Positions 31,654 to 40,364 of a DNA stretch of 42,117 nucleotides are shown here, one piece after another. Source of the stretch: CADEFX01 sp050260355 (GTDB taxonomy: Bacteria; Pseudomonadota; Alphaproteobacteria; Rhizobiales; Hyphomicrobiaceae). The DNA lies in assembly GCA_050260355.1 (NCBI GenBank), contig JBLNBZ010000145.1, positions 1-42,117 on the forward strand, written 5' to 3'. How positions within the stretch are numbered: position 1 is the first letter of the stretch; every line of letters begins with the position of its first letter. The position numbers and the translations under genes are program-made. The notes below the pieces were generated by a model. That model worked only from the letters and a program-made list of their open reading frames with translations. It was not told where the DNA came from and made no database searches.

Positions 31654-32993
31654 GCAGGGAATTGCGCGTTCTTATCGACGGCAAAGAAATCGGAACCGTT
31701 GTCCAGGACGCCCGCGGGAAGTTCCGCTTCACTTACGATGAAGACTATCGTCGAAAGAAGACCGCCATCCCCCTGTCCCTTTCGATGCCGCTTACCGCAG
31801 CTCAGCATGACGACAAGGCCATCCGGCCTTACATGTGGGGCCTGCTGCCGGACAACGACGACACGCTCACGAGCTGGGGAAGGCGCTTCGGCGTCAATCC
31901 GCGCAACCCCTTCGCCCTGCTCAGCGCGGTCGGCGAGGATCTGCAGGGCGCGATCCAGATGGTGCCTTCGGATAAGCTCGACGAGCTTCAGAAGCGCGAG
32001 GGCGTCACACTGCTCACGCCCGACATCCTAGCCGAGCGATTCGCCGATCTCATCCGTGATCCGGGCGCCATCCAGTTTGCTCGCGGCGGCGGCGGACAGT
32101 TCAGCCTTGCGGGCGCACAGCGCAAGAAGGCTCTCTATCTCGTCAACGGCAAGTGGTACGAGCCGCGAGGGCGAACTCCTTCTACGCACATCCTCAAACC
32201 TCCCATCCCGGGCTTCGCCGGTCAGGTCGAGAACGAGATGTTCTGCACCAGGCTCGCCCCAAGGGTCGAACTACCGGCTCCCAAATGCTGGACGGAGAGG
32301 TTCGGAGACATACCCGTCGTGGTGATTGAACGCTACGACCGGCGGCGCCTCTCTGGCCGAAAACTCCTGCCGATTGACGCACCGGGCGGGGAGGTCCACC
32401 GGGTCCATCAGGAGGACTGCTGCCAGGCCCTCCAGGTAGACCCCCGAGAGAAATATCAAAGAGATGGCGGGCCTGGCATCAGAGCCATCATGGACCTCCT
32501 TTCGGGTTCTGGACGCCCAAGCGAGGATCGCGATCGCTTCATGCGAGCATGCGCCTTCAATTTCGTCATCAAGGGCACGGACGCGCATGGCAAAAACTAT
32601 GGGCTGCTGCTCAGCAGCGCGGGCCGCTTCCGCCTTGCGCCGCTCTACGACCTCATCAGCTGGCTCCCCTACTCCACCGATCCCCGCCAGGATCGCATGG
32701 CCATGTCCGTTGATGGCTACTATCCGTTCGACCACATCCTTCCCCGGCACTGGGAAGATGAAGCCCGCAAATCCGGCTATGACCCAGATCGCGCTACAGC
32801 CCATGTTCGTGATCTCATTGCACGTCTGCCAGGGGAGAGCCGCAGTCTGATTGCGCTGTGCAAGAAGGAAGGAACGCACACTGCTGCGCTCACAAAGCTC
32901 GCGAACCTAATTGCCGAACGCTGCGCCGACCTCGCGAAGACATACGGAGCTGAGGAGATAGGAGCGGACCAGATCCAATTGCCTGGCATCTAG
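31650..32993 (+). CDS. hipA: HipA-like serine/threonine kinase toxin
   Basis: This 447-residue protein has the HipA architecture: an N-terminal HipA domain (about 1-105, RPYMWGLLPDNDDTLTSWGRRFGV) and the kinase core. Key sites are present: Ser152 in the FSLAGAQRKKAL loop (the E. coli autophosphorylation Ser150 position), Lys183 in STHILKP (ATP), the catalytic Asp311 with Asn316 in IKGTDAHGKNYG, and the metal-binding Asp334 in APLYDLIS. E. coli HipA phosphorylates glutamyl-tRNA synthetase and causes growth arrest; this homologue's target is unknown. All catalytic residues are intact, so the toxin should be active unless held by HipB. It ends 87 bases before the tRNA-Ala. Confidence 0.92.
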   Translation: MSRELRVLIDGKEIGTVVQDARGKFRFTYDEDYRRKKTAIPLSLSMPLTAAQHDDKAIRPYMWGLLPDNDDTLTSWGRRFGVNPRNPFALLSAVGEDLQGAIQMVPSDKLDELQKREGVTLLTPDILAERFADLIRDPGAIQFARGGGGQFSLAGAQRKKALYLVNGKWYEPRGRTPSTHILKPPIPGFAGQVENEMFCTRLAPRVELPAPKCWTERFGDIPVVVIERYDRRRLSGRKLLPIDAPGGEVHRVHQEDCCQALQVDPREKYQRDGGPGIRAIMDLLSGSGRPSEDRDRFMRACAFNFVIKGTDAHGKNYGLLLSSAGRFRLAPLYDLISWLPYSTDPRQDRMAMSVDGYYPFDHILPRHWEDEARKSGYDPDRATAHVRDLIARLPGESRSLIALCKKEGTHTAALTKLANLIAERCADLAKTYGAEEIGADQIQLPGI

Positions 32994-33080
32994 CGCTTGG
33001 CGGCAGCTGCGGTTCGCTTCCACCGGCACAGTTCAGCCGCACTCCGACTTGGCAATGACGGTGTAAGAAATTGATTTATT

Positions 33081-33156
<76 letters not shown>

Positions 33157-33224
33157 GACCGATTGGGAAGTCTGCGAGGGGCGAGCCCTCCAGCGCCGCT
33201 TAACTAGTTCGCCCTCGTCATACA

Positions 33225-33241
33225 CGCAAGCAATTCTTGCG
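33225..33241. other. Small dyad between the zinc-ribbon gene and the tRNA
   Basis: CGCAAG-CAATT-CTTGCG is a perfect 6-bp-arm inverted repeat, 42 bases after the stop of the leftward zinc-ribbon gene. It could be a weak terminator for that gene; no T-run follows. Confidence 0.3.
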
Positions 33242-33282
33242 CCCGAGCCGGGTCGTGCACACGAACCCCGGCGAAGTAGGGC

Positions 33283-33672
33283 TCAGGGCTCCTCGCCTTC
33301 CTCGCTCACAGGGCCGCCGATGATGCCGGAGACGTCCCCGCCATCCTCCTCCTCTTCCTCGAGGAAGGTCTCATCGTCGTCGGTAGCGATGGCGTCATCC
33401 GCGTCGCCGGCGTCGACCAAGGCATCATCGCCCGCAACCTCCGGCACATCCCCCGGCACAACCGCCTCGACGAACTCCGGCTTGGCCGCGCCCCTGCGCG
33501 CGGGCCGCTCCTCACCCGCAGCCGCCGCCATGGCGACCGGCGAGACGGCAAGCTCGTAGACCGAGCCGCAGATCGGGCATGAGATGGGGTCGCGGTTCAG
33601 ATCATAGAAGCGGGCGCCGCACGATGCGTTCTGGCACGTCCTTTTGATTCCACGATCGGCCTTCTTGGACAT
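33283..33672 (-). CDS. TIGR02300-type zinc-ribbon protein with acidic tail
   Basis: From the ATG at 33672 (GAGGA 6 bases upstream) this is a 129-residue protein of the alphaproteobacterial TIGR02300 family. The N-terminal 40 residues form a zinc ribbon with Cys13, Cys18, Cys32 and Cys35 around the family signature FYDLNRDPISCPICG. The rest is an acidic, low-complexity tail rich in Asp, Glu, Ala and Gly (FLEEEEEDGGDVSG). It has no known function. Its place divergent from aroA is conserved in Hyphomicrobiales. Confidence 0.88.
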   Translation of the reverse strand: MSKKADRGIKRTCQNASCGARFYDLNRDPISCPICGSVYELAVSPVAMAAAAGEERPARRGAAKPEFVEAVVPGDVPEVAGDDALVDAGDADDAIATDDDETFLEEEEEDGGDVSGIIGGPVSEEGEEP

Positions 33673-33793
33673 GGCTGATCCTCGTAGGGTCGGATTGGAT
33701 TTTGCCGTGCTCTTGCCACGGTGCACCGCCGGCTGTCAAAAGCAATTCGGGGCCTCGGCCGGCCCGAGTTGACAGCCGCCAGCGCGCGGCTCT

Positions 33794-35191
33794 ATGGCAC
33801 TCGAACAAGTCGCTCCCCAGCACTGTGAGCAAGGCACCCGCCTCTTGCCCGACGCCAAGCCATCCCGCCCATTACAAGCGCTAAGAGCGGGCCCGCTCTC
33901 GGGACGGGTCAGCGTCCCGGGCGACAAGTCCATCTCCCATCGGGCCCTCATCTTCGGCGCCCTGGCGTCCGGGCGGACCCGGATCACCGGCCTGCTCGAG
34001 GCGGAGGACGTGATCAACACGGCCCACGCCGTTGCGGCCTTGGGGTCTCCGGCGCGGAAGGTCGGGGACGCCTGGGAGGTGCTCGGCCGGGGAATAGGCG
34101 GCCTCAGCCAGCCATCCAGCGATCTCGACTTCGGCAATTCCGGTACCGGCTCGCGCCTGATGATGGGGGTCATCGCCGGCCATGACGTGCGCGTGCGAAT
34201 GACCGGGGACGCCTCGCTGTCGCGCCGGCCGATGCGGCGCGTGCTCACGCCCCTGAGGCAGATGGGCCTCGAGGTCGAGGAGGACCGCGAGACGCTGCCG
34301 CTGACGCTGCGCGGCACGTCCAGCCTGATCCCGATCGAGTACGCGACGCCGGTACCCAGCGCCCAGGTCAAGTCGGCCGTGTTGCTCGCCGGATTGTGCG
34401 CCGCCGGCGAGACGACCGTGATTGAACGAGAGGCCACGCGCGACCACACCGAGCGCATGCTGCGGCACTTCGGCGGCGAGGTTGCAATCAGCAATCGTGA
34501 CGGGGCCCGCGCGATTACGGTCAAAGGCGATGCGGAGCTCGAGGGACGCAACGTGCAGGTGCCGGGCGACCCGAGCTCGGCGGCATTTCTGACGGCGGCG
34601 GCGCTCGTGGTGCCGGGCTCGGAAATCATCATCGAGGGCGTGCTCGTCAATGAGACCCGCACCGGCTTTTACACGACGCTGCGGGAGATGGGGGCCGATC
34701 TGGCCTTCCTCAATCACCATGAGGACGCAGGCGAGCCGGTCGCAGATATTCGCGTTCGACATTCCCGGCTGCAGGGCGTGCGCGTACCGCCGGAGCGGGC
34801 GCCGAGCATGATCGATGAATATCCCGTGCTTGCCGCGCTCGCGGCGCATGTGGATGGCGAGACCCGCATGGAGGGCCTGGCCGAGCTCAAGGTCAAGGAG
34901 AGCGATCGGCTGGCTGCAACCGCCGCCGGCCTCCTCGCCAACGGCGTCGGCGCCAAGGTCGAGGGTGATACGCTCATCGTCTCGGGCGGGCGCAGCGTGC
35001 CGGGCGGCGGCATCGTGGCGACACACATGGACCATCGCATTGCCATGGCTTTCCTGATCATGGGTCTCGGCTCCGACCGCCCGGTGACAGTCGATGACGT
35101 GACGTACGTGTCAACGAGCTTTCCCGAATTCCGCGGCTTGATGGAGCAGCTTGGGGCGCAGTTCGCGACACCCGAGCTTCAGGTCCGATGA
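33794..35191 (+). CDS. aroA: 3-phosphoshikimate 1-carboxyvinyltransferase (EPSP synthase)
   Basis: This 465-residue enzyme joins phosphoenolpyruvate to shikimate 3-phosphate in the pathway to aromatic amino acids. Landmarks are PGDKSISHRALIFGALASG, LDFGNSGTGSRLMMG, SLSRRPMRRVLTPLRQMG, APSMIDEYPVLAALAAH and VATHMDHRIAMAFLIMG. Overall it resembles the class II EPSP synthases of Agrobacterium type, but the phosphoenolpyruvate-site residue after GNS is Gly, as in ordinary enzymes, rather than the Ala of the CP4 form. Its stop overlaps the cmk start (ATGA), the usual aroA-cmk coupling. Confidence 0.97.
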   Translation: MALEQVAPQHCEQGTRLLPDAKPSRPLQALRAGPLSGRVSVPGDKSISHRALIFGALASGRTRITGLLEAEDVINTAHAVAALGSPARKVGDAWEVLGRGIGGLSQPSSDLDFGNSGTGSRLMMGVIAGHDVRVRMTGDASLSRRPMRRVLTPLRQMGLEVEEDRETLPLTLRGTSSLIPIEYATPVPSAQVKSAVLLAGLCAAGETTVIEREATRDHTERMLRHFGGEVAISNRDGARAITVKGDAELEGRNVQVPGDPSSAAFLTAAALVVPGSEIIIEGVLVNETRTGFYTTLREMGADLAFLNHHEDAGEPVADIRVRHSRLQGVRVPPERAPSMIDEYPVLAALAAHVDGETRMEGLAELKVKESDRLAATAAGLLANGVGAKVEGDTLIVSGGRSVPGGGIVATHMDHRIAMAFLIMGLGSDRPVTVDDVTYVSTSFPEFRGLMEQLGAQFATPELQVR

Positions 35192-35814
35192 TCATCGCCA
35201 TCGATGGGCCGGCCGCCTCCGGCAAGGGCACGCTCGCCAAGCGCATCGCAGCACACTTCGGTCTGGCATGCCTCGACACCGGCCTTCTCTATCGCGCAGT
35301 GGCGCGCGACGTCTTGGCCCGCAAGGGCTCGCTCGAGGACGCGGAGATGGCAGCGGCCGTGGCCCTGGCACTCGATCCGGCCACATTGTCGGATCCGGCG
35401 CTTCGCCTGCCCGGGGTGGGGGATGCGGCCTCGGTCGTTGCCAGGATTCCGGCGGTGCGGGCCGCTCTTCTGGACTATCAGCGCCAGTTTGCGCGCCAGA
35501 AGCCGGGGGCAGTCCTCGATGGACGCGATATTGGCACCATCGTCTGTCCCGAGGCCGACGTTAAGATCTTCGTAACCGCGGACGTGAATGTGCGGGCACG
35601 GCGGCGCTACGAGGAGGAATTGGCCCGTGGCGAACCGGTCAGCTATGAGGCCGTGCTCGACGTGATCAAGCAGCGCGATGCCCGCGATTCCGGCCGCGCC
35701 GATGCTCCGATGCGGCCGGCAGACGATGCAATCTTGCTCGATACCAGTAATTTGGATATAGAAGCCGCATTCAACGCCGCCGTCGGACTGATCAAGAGGA
35801 AGATCGGCCAATAG
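35188..35814 (+). CDS. cmk: Cytidylate kinase
   Basis: This 208-residue (d)CMP kinase makes CDP and dCDP for RNA, DNA and lipid synthesis. It has the P-loop GPAASGKGTLAKRIA (about 8-22), LACLDTGLLYRAVARD (nucleotide-monophosphate binding), AVLDGRDIGTIVCPEADVKIFVTA and the RDSGRADAPMRPADDAILLDTS lid region. It overlaps aroA by 4 bases and precedes rpsA, the classical aroA-cmk-rpsA order. Confidence 0.97.
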   Translation: MIIAIDGPAASGKGTLAKRIAAHFGLACLDTGLLYRAVARDVLARKGSLEDAEMAAAVALALDPATLSDPALRLPGVGDAASVVARIPAVRAALLDYQRQFARQKPGAVLDGRDIGTIVCPEADVKIFVTADVNVRARRRYEEELARGEPVSYEAVLDVIKQRDARDSGRADAPMRPADDAILLDTSNLDIEAAFNAAVGLIKRKIGQ

Positions 35815-36028
35815 GGCGTGCCGCAACGGTGCGTCCAATTCTTGTTTGGCGGGCAACGGCCTTCCGCTGGCGGCGTTGGCAGCGAACACCTCGAAATCGG
35901 GCGTGGCGGACCGGAATGCAACGTCGTAGCCGAGCGGCTATGGCGCGCTCACGGTTCGAGCCACGGCAAGCCGTGTCCAGCCGCAAGCTGGCAGCCGGAC
36001 CGACCGAACAGACCCTCAAGGAGCACTG

Positions 36029-37759
36029 ATGACATCGACGACCGTCCAATCCAAAGACCTCAACCCCACGCGCGACGATTTTGTGGCCCTGCTCAACGAA
36101 AGCTTCTCCGGCGACAGCCCGTTCGAGGGAAGCGTCGTCAAGGGCAAGATCACGGCGATCGAGAAGGATCTCGCCGTCATCGACGTTGGCCTGAAGATGG
36201 AGGGCCGCGTCCCCCTGAGGGAGTTTGGAGTTGGCGGCAAGCCTGCCGACCTCAAGGTCGGCGACGAGGTCGAGGTCTATCTGGAGCGCATGGAGAATGC
36301 GCTGGGAGAGGCGGTGCTGAGCCGCGACAAGGCGCGCCGCGAGGAGAGCTGGACGCGGCTCGAGCAGAAATTCAACGCCAATGAGAAGGTCGAGGGCGTC
36401 ATCTTCAACAAGGTGAAGGGCGGCTTCACGGTCGACCTCGATGGCGCGGTGGCCTTCCTGCCGGGCTCGCAGGTCGATATCCGCCCCGTGCGCGATATCG
36501 GGCCGCTCATGAACACGCCGCAGCCCTTCCAGATCCTCAAGATGGACCGCAGGCGCGGCAACATCGTCGTGTCGCGGCGCTCGGTGCTGGAGGAGACGCG
36601 CGCCGAGCAGCGTTCAGAGATCGTGTCGCGGCTCGCCGAAGGCCAGGTCATCGACGGCGTCGTCAAGAACATCACCGACTACGGCGCGTTCATCGACCTG
36701 GGCGGCATCGACGGCCTGCTGCATGTCACCGACATGGCGTGGCGGCGCGTCAATCACCCGAGCGACGTGGTCAATGTCGGCGACACGGTGAAGGTGCAGA
36801 TCATCCGCATCAACCCGGAGACGCAGCGCATCAGCCTCGGCATGAAGCAGCTGCAGGCCGACCCGTGGGCCGGCATCGAGGCCAAGTACCCGGTCGGCGC
36901 GCGCTTCAGCGGCACGGTCACCAACATCGCCGACTACGGTGCGTTCGTGGAGCTCGAGCCTGGCGTGGAGGGTCTGATCCACGTCTCGGAGATGAGCTGG
37001 ACGAAGAAGAACATTCACCCCGGCAAGATCGTCTCCACGAGCCAGCAGGTCGAGGTGCAGATTCTCGAGGTGGATCCGCAGAAGCGGCGCATCTCGCTCG
37101 GCCTGAAGCAGACCCAGGACAACCCGTGGGATGCCTTCCTGGCGGCGCATCCCAAGGGCTCGGTCGTCGAAGGGCCGGTGCGCAATATCACCGAGTTCGG
37201 CCTGTTCATCGGGCTCGATGGCGGCGTGGACGGCATGGTGCACCTGTCCGACCTCGATTGGAACCGCTCGGGCGACGAGGCCATCAAGGACTACAAGAAG
37301 GGCGACGTGGTCAAAGCTGTCGTCCTCGACGTCGACAGCCAGAAGGAGCGCATCTCGCTCGGCATCAAGCAGGCCGCCGGCGATCCTCTGGAGACGATCG
37401 GCAAGTTCAAGAAGGGCGATGCCGTCACGTGCGAGGTCATTGGCGTGGAAGCCAATGGCATCCAGGTTCGCCTGGCGGACAGCGACATCACCACGTACAT
37501 CAAGCGGTCCGATCTGTCGCGCGACAGGTCCGAGCAGAGGCCCGAGCGCTTCAATGTCGGCGACAAGGTCGACGCCGCGATCATCAGCCTCGACAAGAAC
37601 AGCCGTCGCGTGTCGGTGTCGATCAAGGCGCTCGAGATCGCCGAGGAGAAGCAGGCCGTGGCGCAGTACGGCTCATCCGACTCGGGCGCTTCGCTGGGCG
37701 ACATCTTCAAAGCCGCCCTCAAGAAGCGCGAGAGCAGTGAGGAAGCAGGCAAGGAATGA
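36029..37759 (+). CDS. rpsA: 30S ribosomal protein S1
   Basis: This 576-residue protein has six S1 (OB-fold) domains, about 85 residues apart, the first two degenerate (ribosome-binding) and the last four with clear cores such as DYGAFIDLGGIDGLLHVTDMAW, DYGAFVELEPGVEGLIHVSEMSW and EFGLFIGLDGGVDGMVHLSDLDW. S1 holds mRNA on the small subunit and is needed for most initiation. AAGGAG lies just upstream of the ATG. The 214-base leader after cmk holds no gene and could carry autoregulatory mRNA structure, as S1 represses its own translation in E. coli. Confidence 0.98.
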   Translation: MTSTTVQSKDLNPTRDDFVALLNESFSGDSPFEGSVVKGKITAIEKDLAVIDVGLKMEGRVPLREFGVGGKPADLKVGDEVEVYLERMENALGEAVLSRDKARREESWTRLEQKFNANEKVEGVIFNKVKGGFTVDLDGAVAFLPGSQVDIRPVRDIGPLMNTPQPFQILKMDRRRGNIVVSRRSVLEETRAEQRSEIVSRLAEGQVIDGVVKNITDYGAFIDLGGIDGLLHVTDMAWRRVNHPSDVVNVGDTVKVQIIRINPETQRISLGMKQLQADPWAGIEAKYPVGARFSGTVTNIADYGAFVELEPGVEGLIHVSEMSWTKKNIHPGKIVSTSQQVEVQILEVDPQKRRISLGLKQTQDNPWDAFLAAHPKGSVVEGPVRNITEFGLFIGLDGGVDGMVHLSDLDWNRSGDEAIKDYKKGDVVKAVVLDVDSQKERISLGIKQAAGDPLETIGKFKKGDAVTCEVIGVEANGIQVRLADSDITTYIKRSDLSRDRSEQRPERFNVGDKVDAAIISLDKNSRRVSVSIKALEIAEEKQAVAQYGSSDSGASLGDIFKAALKKRESSEEAGKE

Positions 37760-37765
37760 CATTGG

Positions 37766-37801
37766 GCCCCTTCTCCTCGCGTTGCAGTGGCGAGAAGGGG
37801 C
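37766..37801 (+). terminator. Hairpin after rpsA
   Basis: GCCCCTTCTC and GAGAAGGGGC form a perfect 10-bp stem just after the rpsA stop, with a 16-base loop that can pair further (CTCGC/GCGAG). No T-run follows, so it may act as an mRNA 3'-end stabiliser or a weak terminator before sppA. Confidence 0.55.
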
Positions 37802-37865
37802 TCGAGCGTTGCGCCTCGCAAGCCCGAATGACGGGCTCATCTCCTTATAGTCGCGGGTAACCTCC

Positions 37866-38831
37866 ATGAGCCTCGAGACCGAAGCCGTACTCGATCGTCG
37901 GCGGCTTAGGCGCCATCTGTCGTTTTGGCGCGTCGCCGCGGTGCTTGCCATGGCGCTGGCGCTCGCCGCGCTGGTCTACAAAGGGATCGGCGTGCGCGGC
38001 TTCGAGCGCAAGCAGATCGCGCGTGTCAGTCTCGAGGGGATCATCACGGAGAACCGCGATCAGCTCAAACTTCTGAAGCGGCTCGCCAAGACCAACTCCG
38101 TGGAAGCCGTCATCGTGTTCGTGAACAGTCCCGGCGGTACGACGACCGGTGGCGAGGCGCTGTATCAGGCAATTCGCGACCTTGCGGCCAAGAAGCCCGT
38201 TGTCGCCCAGTTCGGCACTGTGGCGACATCGGCGGCCTACATCGCTGGCCTGGCCACAGACCAGATCGTGGCCCGCGGCAACTCGATCACGGGCTCGGTC
38301 GGCGTGATCTTCCAGTGGGCCGAAGTGTCCGAGCTTCTGAACAAGCTCGGCGTCAAAATGAACGAGATCAAGAGCGGGCCCCTCAAGGCCAATCCATCGC
38401 CGTTCCAGCCGATCGACGAAGCCGGCAAGGCCACGGCCCAGCAGATGGTCGCCGACTCCATGCGCTGGTTCGTCGGGCTCGTCGCCTCTCGCCGCGGCAT
38501 CGACACCAGCACGGTGCCGGGACTGGAGCAGGGCCGCGTCTATTCCGGCCGCGAGGCGCTGGAATACAAGCTCATCGACCAGATCGGGGGCGAGGCGGAG
38601 GTCCAGAAATGGCTCGAGGAGAAGCGTGGCGTACCCAAGCAGCTGCAAATCGTCGATTGGAAGCCTGAGCGGGAGGACGATTGGGGCATCCTCGGCCTGA
38701 TGGGCCGTGCCCTGGTCCGGCTCGTGGGCTTGCAGGTCCCCGGCTTCCTTACTCTTGCAAGCAACGACGCGCGCCTTGGACTGCTGCGGCTTGACGGACT
38801 TGTCTCGGTTTGGCAGCCTGCAGAAAATTAA
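37866..38831 (+). CDS. sppA: Signal peptide peptidase SppA (S49 family)
   Basis: This 321-residue membrane-anchored serine protease cleaves leftover signal peptides. One N-terminal membrane segment (about 21-37, WRVAAVLAMALALAALV) is followed by the S49 domain: VFVNSPGGTTTGGEALYQAI, the nucleophile Ser122 in GTVATSAAYIAGLA, and Lys174 in EIKSGPLKANPSP as the general base. It is the short, single-domain form. It lies between rpsA and ihfB as in other Hyphomicrobiales. Confidence 0.95.
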   Translation: MSLETEAVLDRRRLRRHLSFWRVAAVLAMALALAALVYKGIGVRGFERKQIARVSLEGIITENRDQLKLLKRLAKTNSVEAVIVFVNSPGGTTTGGEALYQAIRDLAAKKPVVAQFGTVATSAAYIAGLATDQIVARGNSITGSVGVIFQWAEVSELLNKLGVKMNEIKSGPLKANPSPFQPIDEAGKATAQQMVADSMRWFVGLVASRRGIDTSTVPGLEQGRVYSGREALEYKLIDQIGGEAEVQKWLEEKRGVPKQLQIVDWKPEREDDWGILGLMGRALVRLVGLQVPGFLTLASNDARLGLLRLDGLVSVWQPAEN

Positions 38832-38866
38832 GAAATTACAAGGAGATTGGGCTGGAAGGCTGACCA

Positions 38867-39160
38867 ATGATCAAGTCGGAGCTGATTCAGAAGATCGCTG
38901 CCGCGAATCCACATCTTTATCATCGCGATATCGAGCGCATCGTGAACGTCATTTTCGACGAGATCGTCGAGGCGCTGGCGCGCGGCGATCGCGTCGAGCT
39001 GCGGGGCTTCGGCGCTTTTACCGTCAAGCACCGTCCGCCCCGGCAGGGGCGCAATCCGCGCACCGGTGCGGCCGTCGCGGTCAACGAGAAATTCGTGCCC
39101 TTCTTCAAGACGGGCAAGGAGCTGCGCGAGCGGCTCAACAAGTCGAAGCCACAGCATTGA
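38867..39160 (+). CDS. ihfB: Integration host factor subunit beta
   Basis: This 97-residue HU/IHF-fold protein starts MIKSELIQKIAAANPHLYHRDIERIVNVIFDEI and carries the DNA-bending arm RGFGAFTVKHRPPRQGRNPRTG with the intercalating Pro, then AVAVNEKFVPFFKTGKELRERLN. With IhfA it bends DNA by about 160 degrees at promoters, origins and attachment sites. The position after sppA and before lapA favours IhfB over HU. Confidence 0.95.
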   Translation: MIKSELIQKIAAANPHLYHRDIERIVNVIFDEIVEALARGDRVELRGFGAFTVKHRPPRQGRNPRTGAAVAVNEKFVPFFKTGKELRERLNKSKPQH

Positions 39161-39192
39161 GTGCCGTGGCTTCCATGGCGTGAGGCAGAAGA

Positions 39193-39549
39193 GTGCTGCG
39201 TCGCATACTTTGGATGTTGGTCGGCTTCCCGGTCGGCGCGATTCTGATTGCGCTGGCCGTCGCCAATCGCCACCCCGTGCGGCTGGTGCTGGATCCGTTC
39301 CGTCCCGAGGCGCCGGTGATATCGCTCGTGGCGCCGTTTTACGCCTATCTTCTGGTGGCGCTGATCGTTGGCGTGGTGCTCGGCGGCACCGCCACATGGC
39401 TCACTCAGGCCAAATGGCGACGCACGGCGCGCTCGCGCGCGCTGGAGGCGGCGCGATGGCAAAGCGAAGCCGATCGACTTGCTCGCGCGCGGGAGCAGGA
39501 GCGGAACCAGCCGGAGACCAAGGCTCTGGCCCTCGCCGCCCAGCGCTGA
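39193..39549 (+). CDS. lapA: LapA-domain (DUF1049) inner-membrane protein
   Basis: From a GTG start this is a 118-residue protein with two membrane hairpin segments (about 4-24, ILWMLVGFPVGAILIALAVAN, and 49-70, YAYLLVALIVGVVLGGTATWL) and a cytoplasmic coiled coil of Ala/Arg/Glu residues. It belongs to the lipopolysaccharide assembly protein A domain family; in E. coli LapA works with LapB to control LpxC. The symbol rests on the domain only. Conserved next to ihfB and trpF in this order. Confidence 0.8.
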   Translation: MLRRILWMLVGFPVGAILIALAVANRHPVRLVLDPFRPEAPVISLVAPFYAYLLVALIVGVVLGGTATWLTQAKWRRTARSRALEAARWQSEADRLARAREQERNQPETKALALAAQR

Positions 39550-39673
39550 GCCCGCAAAGCACTACCACGGCAAAAAGCCTTGACTTGGGGCGGCTTCCTG
39601 CCGTTGGACATGCAGGCGTGGCAATCCGTACAGAGCCCGCACGCAGCCGCGCCCTTGGCGATCAAGCGGACCG

Positions 39674-40333
39674 ATGATGACGAAAGTGAAAATCTGCGGG
39701 CTCAAGACCCGACCGGCGCTTGACGCAGCTCTTGCTGGCCGCGCGGATTTTGTCGGGTTCAACTTCTATCCACCCAGCCCGCGCAGCGTGTCGCTGTCAA
39801 TCGCGCGCGACCTCGTTCAGGCCGCGGGCGGGCGAGCCCGAAGTGTCGCGGTTCTGGTCGATCCCGATCAGGATCTGGTGGACCGCGTTGTCGCGGAAGT
39901 TGCGCCCGATCTCATTCAGCTCCACGGCAGCGAGTCGGTCGAGCGGGCGCGCGATATTGCCCAGAGGGTCGGTCGTCCGATCATCAAGGCCGTTGCCGTG
40001 CAGACGGCAGCCGACGTGCAGTCGGGCGTGGCGTACAAGGACGTCGCCGAGCTCGTCCTGTTCGATGCCAAGGCCCCACCCTCGCTTGCCGGCGCTCTTC
40101 CTGGCGGCAATGGCCTGGCCTTCGACTGGCGCCTGCTCCAGGGTGTCGGCGACAAAATCGATTTCATTCTTTCAGGGGGCCTCACGCCGGACAACGTCGC
40201 CGAGGCCATCAGCCTCACCCGGCCGTTCGCCGTTGATGTCTCGTCCGGCGTGGAAACGGCACCGGGCGAGAAGTCGCCGGACCTGATCCGCCGTTTCCTT
40301 GCAGCAGCCAAGGCGGCACAGGCCGCAGCGTGA
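39674..40333 (+). CDS. trpF: Phosphoribosylanthranilate isomerase
   Basis: This 219-residue TIM-barrel enzyme performs the third committed step of tryptophan synthesis, an Amadori rearrangement. Landmarks are KVKICGLKTRPALDAALAGRADFVGFNFYPPSPRSVS (with the catalytic Cys), DLIQLHGSESVERARDI, the catalytic Asp in LVLFDAK, and the phosphate-binding FILSGGLTPDNVAEAI. Two ATGs (39674, 39677) are possible starts. trpB follows 31 bases after the stop. Confidence 0.97.
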   Translation: MMTKVKICGLKTRPALDAALAGRADFVGFNFYPPSPRSVSLSIARDLVQAAGGRARSVAVLVDPDQDLVDRVVAEVAPDLIQLHGSESVERARDIAQRVGRPIIKAVAVQTAADVQSGVAYKDVAELVLFDAKAPPSLAGALPGGNGLAFDWRLLQGVGDKIDFILSGGLTPDNVAEAISLTRPFAVDVSSGVETAPGEKSPDLIRRFLAAAKAAQAAA

Positions 40334-40364
40334 AGCATCTATCGGATCGGACGTAGAGACCACT